Source: Hymenobacter swuensis DY53
GTDB taxonomy: Bacteria > Bacteroidota > Bacteroidia > Cytophagales > Hymenobacteraceae
DNA: 64,000 nucleotides
Assembly: GCF_000576555.1 (NCBI RefSeq)
Contig: NZ_CP007145.1
Coordinates: 3,556,501 to 3,620,500, forward strand
Reading direction: 5' to 3'
A program made the translations under genes and the position numbers. The notes under the pieces are model-generated. The model worked only from the letters and a program-made list of their open reading frames with translations, had not been told where the DNA came from and made no database searches. Numbering within the stretch: position 1 is the stretch's first letter; every line of letters starts with the position of its first letter. Below are positions 1 to 9,506 of this stretch, piece after piece.

Positions 1-2151
1 GTTGCCAGCCAGGAAACGGGATGCTCCTTCGAGGGCAATAAGACGACCACCGCCGCGCACCCATGTTTTCACGTTTTCGAGGCCGCGCTCTGTTAGTATA
101 TCATCGTAGCGGCCATCAGGCAGCACTAGCACATCAAACTTGCTTAGCGGAACACTGTTGAAATAGTCCGTTCCCAGCACCGTTACGGGGTAGCCCACCT
201 GCTGCTCAAAGAAGTGCCAGACTTCTCCGAAAGCAGTAGCATCAATGCCGGGGCCAGCCAGAATAGCTACACTAGGCATCTTAAGGGGCCGTACGGAGCG
301 GGAGCCCAGGTCGCCGCCGGTGGTAGACAAACCCGATTGTACGGCCTGTACCATCACACCTGCCGAGTCGGCCTGGGCGTGTACCAGTTGGTCGAAGCGC
401 GTGCCCAGCCGCTCGTTGCCGGTGCGCGGAATAATCAGGGTGCCACGCTGGTACTTCTGCCCTTCCGTTTCAAAAGGCTCATCGGCTACTCTCATTTTCA
501 CGCCCTGCTGCATCAGCCGGCTCAGGAACCGGACATCCTGGAGGTTGTTCCAACGCGCCAGATACGCATAGGGCCGGTCGGCGGCGGGTTGGGCCTCGGT
601 TGGGGTTGGAGCGGCCTTCCCGCCTTTCTCCACCACTGTAGCCACCGTAGGCGGCGTGCTGGCCGTAGCCACCTGGCCTTTCAGGGCATAGCCTTTCAGC
701 CCGAAAGCATAGGGCAATGACCAGGCTGTGAGGTCGTAGGTAAGCGAATCTTCCAACTGAGCCTGAGGCTCGAACAGCACCTTTACCAATGTCGATTTGG
801 GCTGGTACATGCTGATGACCACGTCGCGGGGCTCAAGCTGCACGGCTTCGGTTTTGCCGGTGGTATAGTTGTAGCCACTCTGGCGGCTGCGTTTGGCGGC
901 AAAGCCGTAGCTGATCTGCTGCCGGTCGAGGTACTGAGTCAGGGCACGCACCTGGCCGGGGTCGGAGGAACCCGCCAGCACGTAGGATTTGTACTCGCCC
1001 TTCGGCTTGGTGCGGGCGTCGGTATAGAACTTCCGGAATTGCTGAATCAACTCCTGATGGCGGTCGGAGGCGGCCTGCATGGTGGCCAGACTGGTGGCGT
1101 GGTGGTGCTCAATGCGTTGCGTCAGCGTTAGGGTGTCGCCATCGGCTTTGGCGTAGCTCACGCCAGCGGGGCCGCCGCCGCCCTGTTCGTAGGTCATGCC
1201 AATGGCCCCGTTGAAGCTGGGCCAAGTGTCGCCGTAGAAGGGGGCGAACAGGTCGTAGGTTTCGCGGGTGAAATAGAGCCAGTTGTTCTTATCGAAGACT
1301 TTGCGGTTGTAGTCGCCGATGATGTTCTGGAATTTGCGCTGCCACTCCGTGAGGTCGGCGTGAAAGGGCTTAGCCGCCGGCGAGAAGTAATAAGGCGCCG
1401 AAGGGCCCATTTCGTGGTAATCGGCGTGTACCTGCGGCAGCCATTGGTTATACACGGCAATCCGCTGGCGGCTTTCCTGCTGGGTTTGCCAGGCCCAGTC
1501 GCGGTTCAGGTCGAAATAGTAGTGGTTGTAGCGACCACCGGGCCAGGGCTCATGGTGCTCCCAGCTCAGGGGCGAGGAGTTGGGCCGCTGGTTGGCTACT
1601 CGGTTGTACCACTGTGCATACCGGTCACGGCCATCGGGGTTCACGCAGGGGTCCACAATGACCACTAGGTTTTGCAGCCATTGCTGTACCTGCTGGTTCT
1701 CGGGGTTGGCCAAATCATAGAGCACCTGCATCACCGCCTCGGAAGACACTGCCTCGTTGCCATGCACGTTGTAGCTGAGCCACACTACGGCTGGCTGCTT
1801 AGTGGCAGCCGTACCCGTTTCCAACCCCGCCAGCCGCAGGTTATTGCGCCGGATGTCCTCCAGGTTGGTCATGTTCTCGGCTGAAGCCACGTACACCAGC
1901 TCCAGCGGACGGTTTTCATAGGTCCGGCCGTAACGCTGCTGTTTCATGCGGCCGGGGCTATGCTGCACCACATGGTCGACGTAGCGCAACAGTTCGGCGT
2001 GGGGCGTGAAGCGCGTACCCAACTCATAGCCCAGAAACTGCCGGGGCGTAAGCAGCGGCCCATCGGCTAGAACGGCCTGAGCAAATGCGCCCGGGGCCAG
2101 CAGCAACCCAAACAGGAACATACAGATAATCCGGGAGTAGTTTTTTCTCAC
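1..2151 (-). CDS. M14 family zinc carboxypeptidase, secreted (3' end beyond window)
   Basis: The reading frame is open from a GTG at 2151 to the left edge (717 codons), so the C-terminus is missing. The N-terminus is a signal peptide: basic start, hydrophobic core, cleavage after GAFA. The M14 zinc site is visible: HGNE (H130, E133), a third histidine in VHADYHEMG (H242 or H246), and the catalytic glutamate E322 in TYEQGG. The last third, ending in GGGRLIALEGA, resembles the DJ-1/PfpI-like domain that follows the peptidase in long Bacteroidota M14 proteins. It should act in the periplasm or outside the cell on peptide C-termini; the substrate is unknown. An ATG at codon 11 (2121) is an alternative start but would shorten the signal peptide's basic region. 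It is transcribed alone. Confidence 0.9.
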   Translation of the reverse strand, partial: MRKNYSRIICMFLFGLLLAPGAFAQAVLADGPLLTPRQFLGYELGTRFTPHAELLRYVDHVVQHSPGRMKQQRYGRTYENRPLELVYVASAENMTNLEDIRRNNLRLAGLETGTAATKQPAVVWLSYNVHGNEAVSSEAVMQVLYDLANPENQQVQQWLQNLVVIVDPCVNPDGRDRYAQWYNRVANQRPNSSPLSWEHHEPWPGGRYNHYYFDLNRDWAWQTQQESRQRIAVYNQWLPQVHADYHEMGPSAPYYFSPAAKPFHADLTEWQRKFQNIIGDYNRKVFDKNNWLYFTRETYDLFAPFYGDTWPSFNGAIGMTYEQGGGGPAGVSYAKADGDTLTLTQRIEHHHATSLATMQAASDRHQELIQQFRKFYTDARTKPKGEYKSYVLAGSSDPGQVRALTQYLDRQQISYGFAAKRSRQSGYNYTTGKTEAVQLEPRDVVISMYQPKSTLVKVLFEPQAQLEDSLTYDLTAWSLPYAFGLKGYALKGQVATASTPPTVATVVEKGGKAAPTPTEAQPAADRPYAYLARWNNLQDVRFLSRLMQQGVKMRVADEPFETEGQKYQRGTLIIPRTGNERLGTRFDQLVHAQADSAGVMVQAVQSGLSTTGGDLGSRSVRPLKMPSVAILAGPGIDATAFGEVWHFFEQQVGYPVTVLGTDYFNSVPLSKFDVLVLPDGRYDDILTERGLENVKTWVRGGGRLIALEGASRFLAGN

Positions 2152-2496
2152 AGAGCAGACGATAGGGCCACCAGAACCGGCGACGTGAAACAGAAGGTCA
2201 GCCCCAAAGAAAACGGAACTGACGGAGCAAAAGACGCAATTCTACGCTTTCGAATGCATCTTTCTTTTTGTCAATCGACATTCTGTTTCCTCCACTCCCA
2301 CTTTCCGTCTGCTTGTCTGCTTTGATCCACGACTTATCTGTACTTCGCCGTGCTCATGGCCGGGCTACCTACTTACACCGGCTGCACCTATTTCAGTCAG
2401 CAGTGCAGGTACTGAGAACGAGCGTGCGAAGTGTAGCATTCAATGCGAGTTATCAGCCCGAATGAACGCTCCACCTCGCACATTGCTGCCTTCAGC
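2152..2496. other. Intergenic region without a supportable gene
   Basis: These 345 bases separate the carboxypeptidase start from the end of a small membrane-protein gene, both on the minus strand. The only open frame (2268-2465, plus) has no recognisable features. The carboxypeptidase promoter should lie here, but I see no clean TAnnTTTG element. Confidence 0.5.
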
Positions 2497-2757
2497 TTAT
2501 AACCGGGCTACGTTGGCGTAGTCCAGCTCGAATGGTTTGATTTCTATTTCGTGCCGCATTTTCTCTACCACTCCCCGCCCGAACAGGCTGATACCAGCAT
2601 TAAATACCACTAGTGCCACGGTGCCAGCAGCTACCCACTCAGAAGTAGGATGACCGTTGCGTTTCTTATCGGCGGCCCATTGTACTAGGCAACTGCCCAG
2701 GCCAATCGTCATCAGGCCGGCCGGGGCGAAAGTCAACCATTTTTCCTTGTGCGTCAT
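2497..2757 (-). CDS. Small two-helix membrane protein of unknown function
   Basis: An 86-residue protein starting MTHKEKW. Two hydrophobic stretches (about residues 10-30 and 42-61) are separated by a short charged loop, DKKRNGHPTSE, and a polar tail follows (IEIKPFELDYANVARL). This suggests a small inner-membrane protein with two helices. I do not recognise the family. Base composition and codon use match the surrounding genes, which supports it being real. It is divergent from the next gene, with a promoter element between them. No function is proposed. Confidence 0.65.
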   Translation of the reverse strand: MTHKEKWLTFAPAGLMTIGLGSCLVQWAADKKRNGHPTSEWVAAGTVALVVFNAGISLFGRGVVEKMRHEIEIKPFELDYANVARL

Positions 2758-2842
2758 CGGGAATTCGGGAGAGTAAGTAGAAGAGAATGGGAGGTTGGGA
2801 GTCCGGGACCTATTGCGGCGGCCGCTTCACCTTATACAATCG

Positions 2843-2850
2843 TACCTTTG
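2843..2850 (+). promoter_or_regulatory. Bacteroidota -7 promoter box TACCTTTG
   Basis: TACCTTTG matches the TAnnTTTG consensus of the Bacteroidota primary sigma factor. No good -33 TTG is seen at the usual distance. If used, transcription starts near 2856, so an in-frame ATG at 2787 could not be the start of the next gene. Confidence 0.5.
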
Positions 2851-2921
2851 CGCCGTGGGGTTACGTCAGATCTCAACTATATTTTGCCAGACCACCCTGG
2901 GCTGGCCTATTTGGCCTTTTC

Positions 2922-3401
2922 ATGCTTGTTCCTCCTTACCAGCGGCTGCTTCAACTGGCTTTCCCGCAGGAAGCCGATGCTACCCGTTACCTCCATCCAA
3001 CCACCACGGCCGCCTATCGCACCTTCGAGCAGGCCAGCCCCACCGATATTGCCTACCGCTTCGAGCGGGTGCGCCTGGGAGTAGCCATGTCTCTAATGAA
3101 GCTGCTCTCCGACCTGGGCGACCTGCAGGAAGCCCGCGCGGTACTGGATGTGCTGTACAAGGCTCTAAAGGCTCCCTCCGTAGCCGCCATCGATGCCAGC
3201 ATTCATAAAGAAGCTACTACCTTCGAGAAGCTCTACACCAATCTGTACGTGAATGAGGACGGCGAGCAGCTCCTGAACCTCTTCGAGCGCACCCTCGATG
3301 CTGATTCTCAGCCTTTGATGGATGATGTAATCCGGGAGGCCCTACGCTTGGCTCCCCAACTCGATTTCACGCATCTGACCGAAGAAGACGAGGACGAATA
3401 A
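2922..3401 (+). CDS. Small acidic helical protein of unknown function
   Basis: The start is set at the ATG at 2922 (159 residues, MLVPPYQRLLQ). The longer frame from 2787 begins upstream of a TAnnTTTG promoter box and has an unlikely N-terminus. The product is probably all helical and cytoplasmic: no signal peptide or membrane segment, leucine- and alanine-rich helices in the middle (LMKLLSDLGDLQEARAVLDV), and a strongly acidic tail ending TEEDEDE. I do not recognise the family. It converges on SusC/SusD pair 1 and shares a terminator with it. Confidence 0.7.
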   Translation: MLVPPYQRLLQLAFPQEADATRYLHPTTTAAYRTFEQASPTDIAYRFERVRLGVAMSLMKLLSDLGDLQEARAVLDVLYKALKAPSVAAIDASIHKEATTFEKLYTNLYVNEDGEQLLNLFERTLDADSQPLMDDVIREALRLAPQLDFTHLTEEDEDE

Positions 3402-3421
3402 GTTGCCCAGAGTCATACAGC

Positions 3422-3456
3422 AAAAAGGCCGCTCCGGAATCCGAAGCGGCCTTTTT
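3422..3456. terminator. Bidirectional intrinsic terminator
   Basis: Twelve-base arms, AAAAAGGCCGCT and AGCGGCCTTTTT, flank an 11-base loop between the convergent ends of the 2922-3401 gene and the SusD gene. A- and T-tracts on the two sides let it work in both directions. Confidence 0.85.
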
Positions 3457-3489
3457 GTTTAGTTCAGGAGGGCTATAGTCAGCTAGCGT

Positions 3490-4815
3490 TTAGTTGTAGC
3501 CAGGGTTCTGCACTAGCGTCGGATTCACATCCCGCTCACGTTGCGGAATGGGTAACACCAGTCGGTCATCGGTGGCGGCCAGTGTCCCAACGGTTTCGTT
3601 GTTGCGTTTGGCATCCCACAACCGGAAACCTTCGAATGCCAGTTCCAGCCGCCGCTCCTTCAGAATATCAACCAGGGTTACGGATGTGAGGGCCGATAAA
3701 CCAGCCCGCGCCCGAATACGGTTGACGTCGGCCAGAGGCGTAGCACCTAGTGTGGTACCGGCGCGCAGGTTGGCTTCGGCGCGGGTCAGGTACAGTTCGG
3801 CCAGCCGCATGACCTTCACATTGCCGTACTGGTTGTCGAATTTGAGCGTGTACACATCATCGAAAAATGCTCCCCGCTCGTCATCGGCCTCGTACAGGTT
3901 GAGATGGTCTTCCTGTACTTCAATATCGCCGCGCTGGGCGGGCGAGAAGTAGGTATTCAGGTCGTTGATGCCGTCCTGCGAGGTAATCTGGATGGCAAAT
4001 ATATCCTCCGACGTGTTGGTCGTCGTCGTAAACTCTTCGGCGTAGGTGCCCGTCAGAGAGTAGCGGTTGGAGGTAATAACACGGTTGGCTGCCTGGGCTG
4101 CCTCCGCGTAGCGGCGCTGCTGCAGATACACTCGGGAAAGCATGCCGGCCGCTGCCCCCCGGGTGGCGAAGAAGCCGTTGGTTACAGGTAGTTTGGCTTC
4201 GGCAGTGGTCAGGTCACTTAGTACTTGGGTGTACACTTCGGCCACTGTGTTGCGGGCCACCTGGTTGGTTGCACCCAATGTCAGTGTCGGGCTCAGAACC
4301 AGGGGCACTCCGGGGTTAGCCTGCGGGCTGCCGTTGCTCCAGTCTTTGGCGTAGAGCCGCACCAACTCAAAGTACAGAGCCGCCCGGATGAAACGCGCTT
4401 CGCCCTCTACCCGGTCGCGCCGCGCCGTCGACACTTTGTCGATGTTGGCCAGCACGTTGTTAGCAATATTAATGGTCTGGTAGGCATCCAGCCAGGTACC
4501 CGCCGCAAAGGTGTTGTTGGTAATGACGGTTTTCTGAATGTACTCGCGGGGCTGGGTAAATGTACCGACGAAGCTGATTTCGCCCGCGTCGCCCAGTAGC
4601 TCAGAGGTGAACTGAATATAGCCCGCGTAGAGGCGGTTGCTGCTGAGTGCACTGTAAGCGCCCACCAGCGCGGCCTCCACATCGGCGGAGGTATTGAGTG
4701 CTTTGGCAGAATCAATACGGTCAACGGGCTCAATATCGAGCTTATCGTTACAACCGGTCAGCGTGGCGGTTGCCAGCAGGGCCGTCAGCGTCAGGAAGCG
4801 GAAAGTATTTTTCAT
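3490..4815 (-). CDS. SusD/RagB-family outer-membrane lipoprotein (pair 1)
   Basis: A 441-residue lipoprotein: hydrophobic signal followed by the lipobox LTGC with Cys22. SusD-family proteins sit on the cell surface and cap the SusC porin, binding the nutrient that the pair imports. Family features seen include the helical TPR-like part (YLQQRRYAEAAQAANRVI) and the conserved C-terminal stretch LKERRLELAFEGFRLWDAKR, before the final PIPQ...NPTLVQNPGYN. It lies 43 bp downstream of its SusC partner and is surely co-transcribed with it. There is no glycoside hydrolase, sulfatase or sigma/anti-sigma pair nearby, so the substrate cannot be inferred. Confidence 0.95.
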   Translation of the reverse strand: MKNTFRFLTLTALLATATLTGCNDKLDIEPVDRIDSAKALNTSADVEAALVGAYSALSSNRLYAGYIQFTSELLGDAGEISFVGTFTQPREYIQKTVITNNTFAAGTWLDAYQTINIANNVLANIDKVSTARRDRVEGEARFIRAALYFELVRLYAKDWSNGSPQANPGVPLVLSPTLTLGATNQVARNTVAEVYTQVLSDLTTAEAKLPVTNGFFATRGAAAGMLSRVYLQQRRYAEAAQAANRVITSNRYSLTGTYAEEFTTTTNTSEDIFAIQITSQDGINDLNTYFSPAQRGDIEVQEDHLNLYEADDERGAFFDDVYTLKFDNQYGNVKVMRLAELYLTRAEANLRAGTTLGATPLADVNRIRARAGLSALTSVTLVDILKERRLELAFEGFRLWDAKRNNETVGTLAATDDRLVLPIPQRERDVNPTLVQNPGYN

Positions 4816-4858
4816 GATTTTTCTTCAGGAAGGCAAAAAGTAGATAACCCGGCAGGTG

Positions 4859-7800
4859 TTAGAAGCCGATGTTTACACCAAACGTGAGCGTTTTCGCCTG
4901 GGGGGCCGAGTAGAAATCGTTGCCCTGGGAAATGTTGCCCGTGTTTGCATCCGACGACAGGTAATCGGCATTTACCTCCGGGTCCCAGCCTTTATAATCT
5001 GTGAACGTGAGCAGATTTACGCCGCTCACGTACAGGCGGGCCGTACTGAGGTGCGCCAGCTTGAGTACCGAGGCGGGCAGCGTGTAGCCCAGCGTTACGG
5101 TTTTCAGTCGCACATACGAGCCGTCGGACAGGAAGCGGGACGATTCACCGGCCCCACCAGTGGAAAAGTCGTTGCCGGTCCGGGGAATGTCGAACAGTAC
5201 GGCACGGGGCACGTTGGTAATGTCGCCGGGGTTCTGCCAGCGGTCCAGTTGGTCGGTGGTCAGGTTATCGAAGCCGCCGGTAGCATTGGCCGACTGGAAT
5301 TTGCCGCCGCCGTCGTAAATCTGGTTGCCAAATACGCCCTGAAACGTCACGCCCAGGTCAATGCCTTTAAATGTAAATGTGTTCGTGACGCCGCCCGTCC
5401 AGTCGGGGTTAGGGTTGCCGATGTACACGCGCACGGCATCGTCGTACACATTGGTGGTGTTGCGGTTGGTGCTACCGTCGGTATTGGTGGTGTTCAGGTA
5501 GTACAGCGCGTCACCATTGGCGGGGTCCACGCCGGCGTATTCTACCCCGAAGAAGGCCCCGATGGGCCGGCCTTCGATGGCCCGGTTCAGGAAGCCACCA
5601 TCAATTACTTGGCCCTGCAGGTCAGTAAGCTTATTGCGGTTGATGGAAAAGTTCAGGCTGGTGTTCCAGGTGAAGGCTCCTTCCAGATTCCGCGTGTTGA
5701 GGGCAACCTCCAGCCCTTTGTTTTCCAGCTTGCCCACGTTGCGGAACTGTCGGGCAAAGCCGGAAGTGCCGGGCACGTTTACGTTAAGAGCGAGGTCATC
5801 CGTCTTTTTCTGGTACACATCCACTTCCCCACTGATTTTCCCTTCTAGGAAGCCGAACTCCAGGCCCAGGTCGGCCTGCCGAGTTGATTCCCACTTAAAA
5901 TCGGGATTCTCAATCTGGAAAGGCCGCTGTCCGGGCACTCCGGCGTAGCCGGCATCCCCGGCCCAGAGGCCACGCGGCCCGAAATCGGGGAAGTCCTGGT
6001 TACCGGTCAGACCGTAGCTGAAGCGCGGCTTCAGGAAGCTCAGCACCTTCTGGTCGCTCAGGAAGGATTCCTCCGTGAGTACCCAACCGACGGACGCGGC
6101 CGGGAAGTAGCCAAAGCGGTTGTTGGCCCCGAAGCGCGACGAGCCATCGGCGCGCAGGCTGGCACTCACCAAGTACTTGTTGGCAAAGGAGTAGTTGGCC
6201 CGGCCGAAGTAGGATACCAGGGAGCTGCCCGTTTCACGCGAGGAGCCTGCCGTAATCAGCGCCGAGTTGAAAATCGTGCGGTACGAGTCGCTGGGAAACT
6301 GCTGCCCCGAGACGCTGTTGGACTTGATTTTGCGCTCCTCATAAGCCGTACCTGCTACTACTTCCAGTGTGTGGTTTTCGTTGAAGGTGTTGCGGTACGT
6401 GAGGAAGTTGTTGGTAGTGAAGCGGGCATTGGTCACGCGCCGGTTAAACCCGTCGCCGTTGTTGGGGCCGCTGTTGCGGGCCGTTACGCGGCCGGCAAAC
6501 TGGTCTTCTTCCTGATTGAGAATGTCCACCCCAATTTCGGTCCGGAAGGTCAGGCCCTTGATGAATTCATACTGCGCGTATACGTTGCCCAAATTGCGGT
6601 ACACCAATGCCACGTACGACGACCCGATTTTGCTCAGAACGGGATTGTAATACGTGGGGTAGTTGGTGTTCGGATTGCCCGTAGCGGGGTCCAGCTGCCC
6701 GCTGACGAGGTTGGTACGCGGATCAATGAGTGGCGTGATGGGTGCCAGCGCCACAATCTGCATGGGGTTGCTGAAGGCGTTATCGTTGGCAATCCGGTTG
6801 TTGCGCGTGCGCGTCAGGTTGAAGTTCAGGCCCAGCGAGAACTTATCCGATACCTTATGGTCGAGGTTGGTGCGAGCACTGATTTTCTCAAACTTGTTCC
6901 CAATCAGAATCCCCGACTGGTCGCTGTACAGGCCCGAAACAAAGAAGCGCGTCTTCTCCGAGCCCCCGCTCACGCTCAGATCATACTGACTGAAGGGCGC
7001 GTCTTGGAACGCTTCTTCCTGCCAGTCGGTATTTACTGCGGCGGTCTGGTAATCGTTGTTGCCGGCTGAGTAGCGCTGCAGTCGGCTTTCCGTGAAGTCC
7101 ACCAGATCGGCATTCACCCCCGCCTCCCGGAAGTAATCCACGTATTGCTGCGCGTTAAGGAAGTCCTTTTTGTTGGTGGGCGTACTACGGCCGGTCTGGT
7201 AGCCGAGCGTGAAGCGAGTGTCGCCGCTTTTACCGCGTTTGGTGGTGATGAGCACGACGCCGTTGGATGCCCGTGAGCCATAAATAGCCGACGCCGACGC
7301 ATCTTTCAGAATGCTGATGCTCTCAATGTCGTTGGGATTGAGGTCGGCAATGGGGTTGGTGGCAGCGGCAGTAGCCGACTGGTCCTCCGAAATAATGGGA
7401 ATACCATCAATTACGTATAGCGGCTGGGTACCGCCGCTCACGGAGCTGGTCCCGCGCACACGCACCTTAATGCCTTGCCCCAGCTTACCGCTGGAATTTT
7501 CAATGAACACCCCGGCCGCTTTACCCTGAATGGCCTGCTCAAAGCTGGGTACCGGTGCATTCTGCACTTCCCGGCCGCCCAGTTGCGTAATAGCCCCCGT
7601 CAGATCCTGCTTCGACTGCGTGCCGTACCCCACTACCACGGCCTCCCCGAGTTCGTTAGCTGCGGTTTTCAGGGTAGCCGTCACGCTGGTCCGGTCCCCA
7701 ACCACTAGGTTCTGGGTATCAAACCCGATGGAGCTCAGTACCAGCGTGGCACCGGGTTGTACGCTCAATGTAAAGCTTCCGTCGGTTCCAGTGCTGGTGC

Positions 7801-7951
7801 CGTTGGAAGTACCCCGCTCCAGTACCGTGACACCGGGCAGGCCCGTGCCCGCCGCATCCGTCACCCGGCCGCTTACAGTGCGCGTTTGAGCCGAGGCAGT
7901 GGTAGCCAAAATCAGTCCACAGCCAAGTGGAATCAAGTATTTGTGTTTCAT
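4859..7951 (-). CDS. SusC/RagA-family TonB-dependent outer-membrane transporter (pair 1)
   Basis: A 1030-residue protein of normal SusC length. In order it has a signal peptide ending TTASAQ, a carboxypeptidase-D-like regulatory domain (SGRVTDAAGTGLPGVTV), the plug domain (VVVGYGTQSKQDLTGAI), the SusC signature ILKDASASAIYGSRASNG, and a long beta-barrel ending in FGVNIGF with the terminal phenylalanine typical of barrels. It imports a ligand across the outer membrane with energy from TonB-ExbBD. It is the first gene of a two-gene operon with the SusD gene downstream. A terminator-like hairpin lies in its 5' leader (7985-8010). Confidence 0.97.
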   Translation of the reverse strand: MKHKYLIPLGCGLILATTASAQTRTVSGRVTDAAGTGLPGVTVLERGTSNGTSTGTDGSFTLSVQPGATLVLSSIGFDTQNLVVGDRTSVTATLKTAANELGEAVVVGYGTQSKQDLTGAITQLGGREVQNAPVPSFEQAIQGKAAGVFIENSSGKLGQGIKVRVRGTSSVSGGTQPLYVIDGIPIISEDQSATAAATNPIADLNPNDIESISILKDASASAIYGSRASNGVVLITTKRGKSGDTRFTLGYQTGRSTPTNKKDFLNAQQYVDYFREAGVNADLVDFTESRLQRYSAGNNDYQTAAVNTDWQEEAFQDAPFSQYDLSVSGGSEKTRFFVSGLYSDQSGILIGNKFEKISARTNLDHKVSDKFSLGLNFNLTRTRNNRIANDNAFSNPMQIVALAPITPLIDPRTNLVSGQLDPATGNPNTNYPTYYNPVLSKIGSSYVALVYRNLGNVYAQYEFIKGLTFRTEIGVDILNQEEDQFAGRVTARNSGPNNGDGFNRRVTNARFTTNNFLTYRNTFNENHTLEVVAGTAYEERKIKSNSVSGQQFPSDSYRTIFNSALITAGSSRETGSSLVSYFGRANYSFANKYLVSASLRADGSSRFGANNRFGYFPAASVGWVLTEESFLSDQKVLSFLKPRFSYGLTGNQDFPDFGPRGLWAGDAGYAGVPGQRPFQIENPDFKWESTRQADLGLEFGFLEGKISGEVDVYQKKTDDLALNVNVPGTSGFARQFRNVGKLENKGLEVALNTRNLEGAFTWNTSLNFSINRNKLTDLQGQVIDGGFLNRAIEGRPIGAFFGVEYAGVDPANGDALYYLNTTNTDGSTNRNTTNVYDDAVRVYIGNPNPDWTGGVTNTFTFKGIDLGVTFQGVFGNQIYDGGGKFQSANATGGFDNLTTDQLDRWQNPGDITNVPRAVLFDIPRTGNDFSTGGAGESSRFLSDGSYVRLKTVTLGYTLPASVLKLAHLSTARLYVSGVNLLTFTDYKGWDPEVNADYLSSDANTGNISQGNDFYSAPQAKTLTFGVNIGF

Positions 7952-8257
7952 ACAACCAAGCCCTCCTTGAGGCCGATTAGAGTGAAAAAAAATCCGGGGC
8001 AGCCCCCCGGTAAAAGAAATCTAAGTCCGTAAGGTAATATAGTTTCATTGTCTTCCCTGAATATTCCCTCCGACAATGTATTCGAATAAACGCATTTTAT
8101 AGGCAATTAGGGTCTTTTAGGTGGGCTTTTCCCATCTTCCCAACCAGCTCGCCACCATGCTCAGGGCGGTCAGGTGGTTTCAGACTTGCTCACTCCCTAC
8201 CTTTACTCCAACCTGCCGGGCAGTTTCCGGCACTTCACATTCCGACCTGTACTATTA
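7952..8257. other. Divergent intergenic region, SusC pair 1 / RNase D
   Basis: These 306 bases hold the SusC leader with its hairpin, a spaced inverted repeat CATTGTC (8046-8052) / GACAATG (8072-8078) that could be an operator, and a -7-like TACCTTTA near 8199 for the RNase D gene. No gene is supported. Confidence 0.5.
7985..8010 (-). terminator. Terminator-like hairpin in the leader of SusC pair 1
   Basis: Read on the minus strand: CCGGGG, a 5-base loop, CCCCGG, one A and then eight T. This is an intrinsic-terminator shape placed about 35 bases upstream of the SusC start codon. The element TAGATTTC (minus strand, 8016-8023), one base off the -7 consensus, lies just upstream. If transcription starts further upstream, the hairpin could attenuate the operon. 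Confidence 0.45.
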
Positions 8258-9433
8258 ATGCCTGATATCCAGTATATCACCGAAGCCGCCGCGGTTGCCC
8301 AGGCAGCTGAGGCCCTGCAGCAAAAGCCCCGCGTGGGCATCGACCTGGAGTTTGACGACATGCGCCACCGCTACGGCCGCAACCTCGCTCTGATTCAGAT
8401 TTTTGACGGCGAAATCGTTTACCTGATTGATCCGCTGCCCCTCACCAACCCGGCGCACGACCTAGAGCCGCTGTGGGCTATTCTGCGTGACCCGGCCGTG
8501 GAAAAGGTCTTCCATAGCTGCAAATCCGATATTCTACTCCTCGATGAGCTGTACGATGTGCATGTGCGCAACATCATCGACACGAGCGTACAGTACACGC
8601 TGCTGGCCGAAGCCGATAACAACATTTCCCTGGGCCGCCTGATTCAGCAGGAGCTGGGCTTGGAGGTGGACAAAGGCGAGCAGAAATCGAACTGGCTGAA
8701 ACGGCCCCTTACGGAAGGCCAGAAGCACTATGCCGCCAACGACGTGCTGTACCTGTTCGAGTTGACGGACCGGCTGCAGGCCAAACTGGCCGCGCTGGGC
8801 CGCACGACGTGGTCGGAGCAGGAAAACCAGGCGCTGGAGGAAGTGCGCTACAGCCGCGACGAGCGGCCTTATCTGCGTCTGGCAGGCAAGTACCGGATTC
8901 AGCCCCAGGAGCTGCCTATGTTCCGCGACCTGTTTCTGCTGCGCGACGAGGTAGCTCGCCACATTGACCGGCCCTCATACATGGTAGCTAGCAACGACCG
9001 GCTGGCTGAACTGACCCGGCTGCCCGTAACCAGCTCCGGCCACTTACGCAACGCCCCCGGCCTGCACCCCGAGCTTAAGCGCAGCCCCTTTGCCGAGCGG
9101 CTGGTAGAGCTGGCCAACGAAGACCGCCCCGCCGAGCCAGTCCTCCCGGCCGAGCAGCGCCGCTTCCCGTTCCGCCGTCGGCTTACCGGGGCCAAAGCCG
9201 CCCAGGCCGATGCCCGCGAGGCTCTGCTACTGGCCCTGAAAAACCACCTGGCCGAAGACCAAAGCCCTATTATGGCGAATCTGGTCCTCAGCAACCGCCT
9301 CATTGCCGATATAATTGAGCAGGGGGCCGACCAAACGCTGCGGCCCTGGCAGCATGCCTTGCTGCAGGAAACGGCCCAAAAGCACGAGCTGGACTTTCAG
9401 CAGATTGCCCGCCCCTTCGACCTGCAGGGGTAA
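8258..9433 (+). CDS. rnd: Ribonuclease D, DEDDy 3'-5' exoribonuclease with HRDC domain
   Basis: A 391-residue protein. The start is placed at the ATG at 8258; a GTG at 8174 lies upstream of a -7-like element, and its extension looks non-coding. The DEDDy exonuclease residues are all visible: D29 and E31 in GIDLEFD, D91 in HSCKSDILLL, and Y158 and D162 in HYAANDVLYL. The helical C-terminal half (about residues 210-300) fits an HRDC domain that helps RNA binding. It trims 3' ends of structured RNAs such as tRNA precursors in the cytoplasm. It is a single gene ending in a strong hairpin, and looks intact. Confidence 0.93.
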   Translation: MPDIQYITEAAAVAQAAEALQQKPRVGIDLEFDDMRHRYGRNLALIQIFDGEIVYLIDPLPLTNPAHDLEPLWAILRDPAVEKVFHSCKSDILLLDELYDVHVRNIIDTSVQYTLLAEADNNISLGRLIQQELGLEVDKGEQKSNWLKRPLTEGQKHYAANDVLYLFELTDRLQAKLAALGRTTWSEQENQALEEVRYSRDERPYLRLAGKYRIQPQELPMFRDLFLLRDEVARHIDRPSYMVASNDRLAELTRLPVTSSGHLRNAPGLHPELKRSPFAERLVELANEDRPAEPVLPAEQRRFPFRRRLTGAKAAQADAREALLLALKNHLAEDQSPIMANLVLSNRLIADIIEQGADQTLRPWQHALLQETAQKHELDFQQIARPFDLQG

Positions 9434-9452
9434 CGGCAGCAGAACAACCAGA

Positions 9453-9485
9453 AACGGCCGCCCGATACAGTATCGGGCGGCCGTT
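9453..9485. terminator. Bidirectional terminator with 16-bp perfect stem
   Basis: Two perfect 16-base arms (9453-9468 and 9470-9485) around a single base, starting AACGGCCG and ending CGGCCGTT, lie between the convergent ends of the RNase D and MazG-like genes. Flanking T-runs are short. Confidence 0.75.
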
Positions 9486-9506
9486 TTGCTGCATGGCATG
9501 TCGTGC

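Noticed and set aside
2268..2465. A 65-codon plus-strand frame in the gap
   Set aside because: No promoter, no recognisable product, and atypical composition; treated as non-coding.
4856..5848. A 330-codon plus-strand frame
   Set aside because: Antisense to SusC pair 1; no family features and Val/Gly-rich shadow composition.
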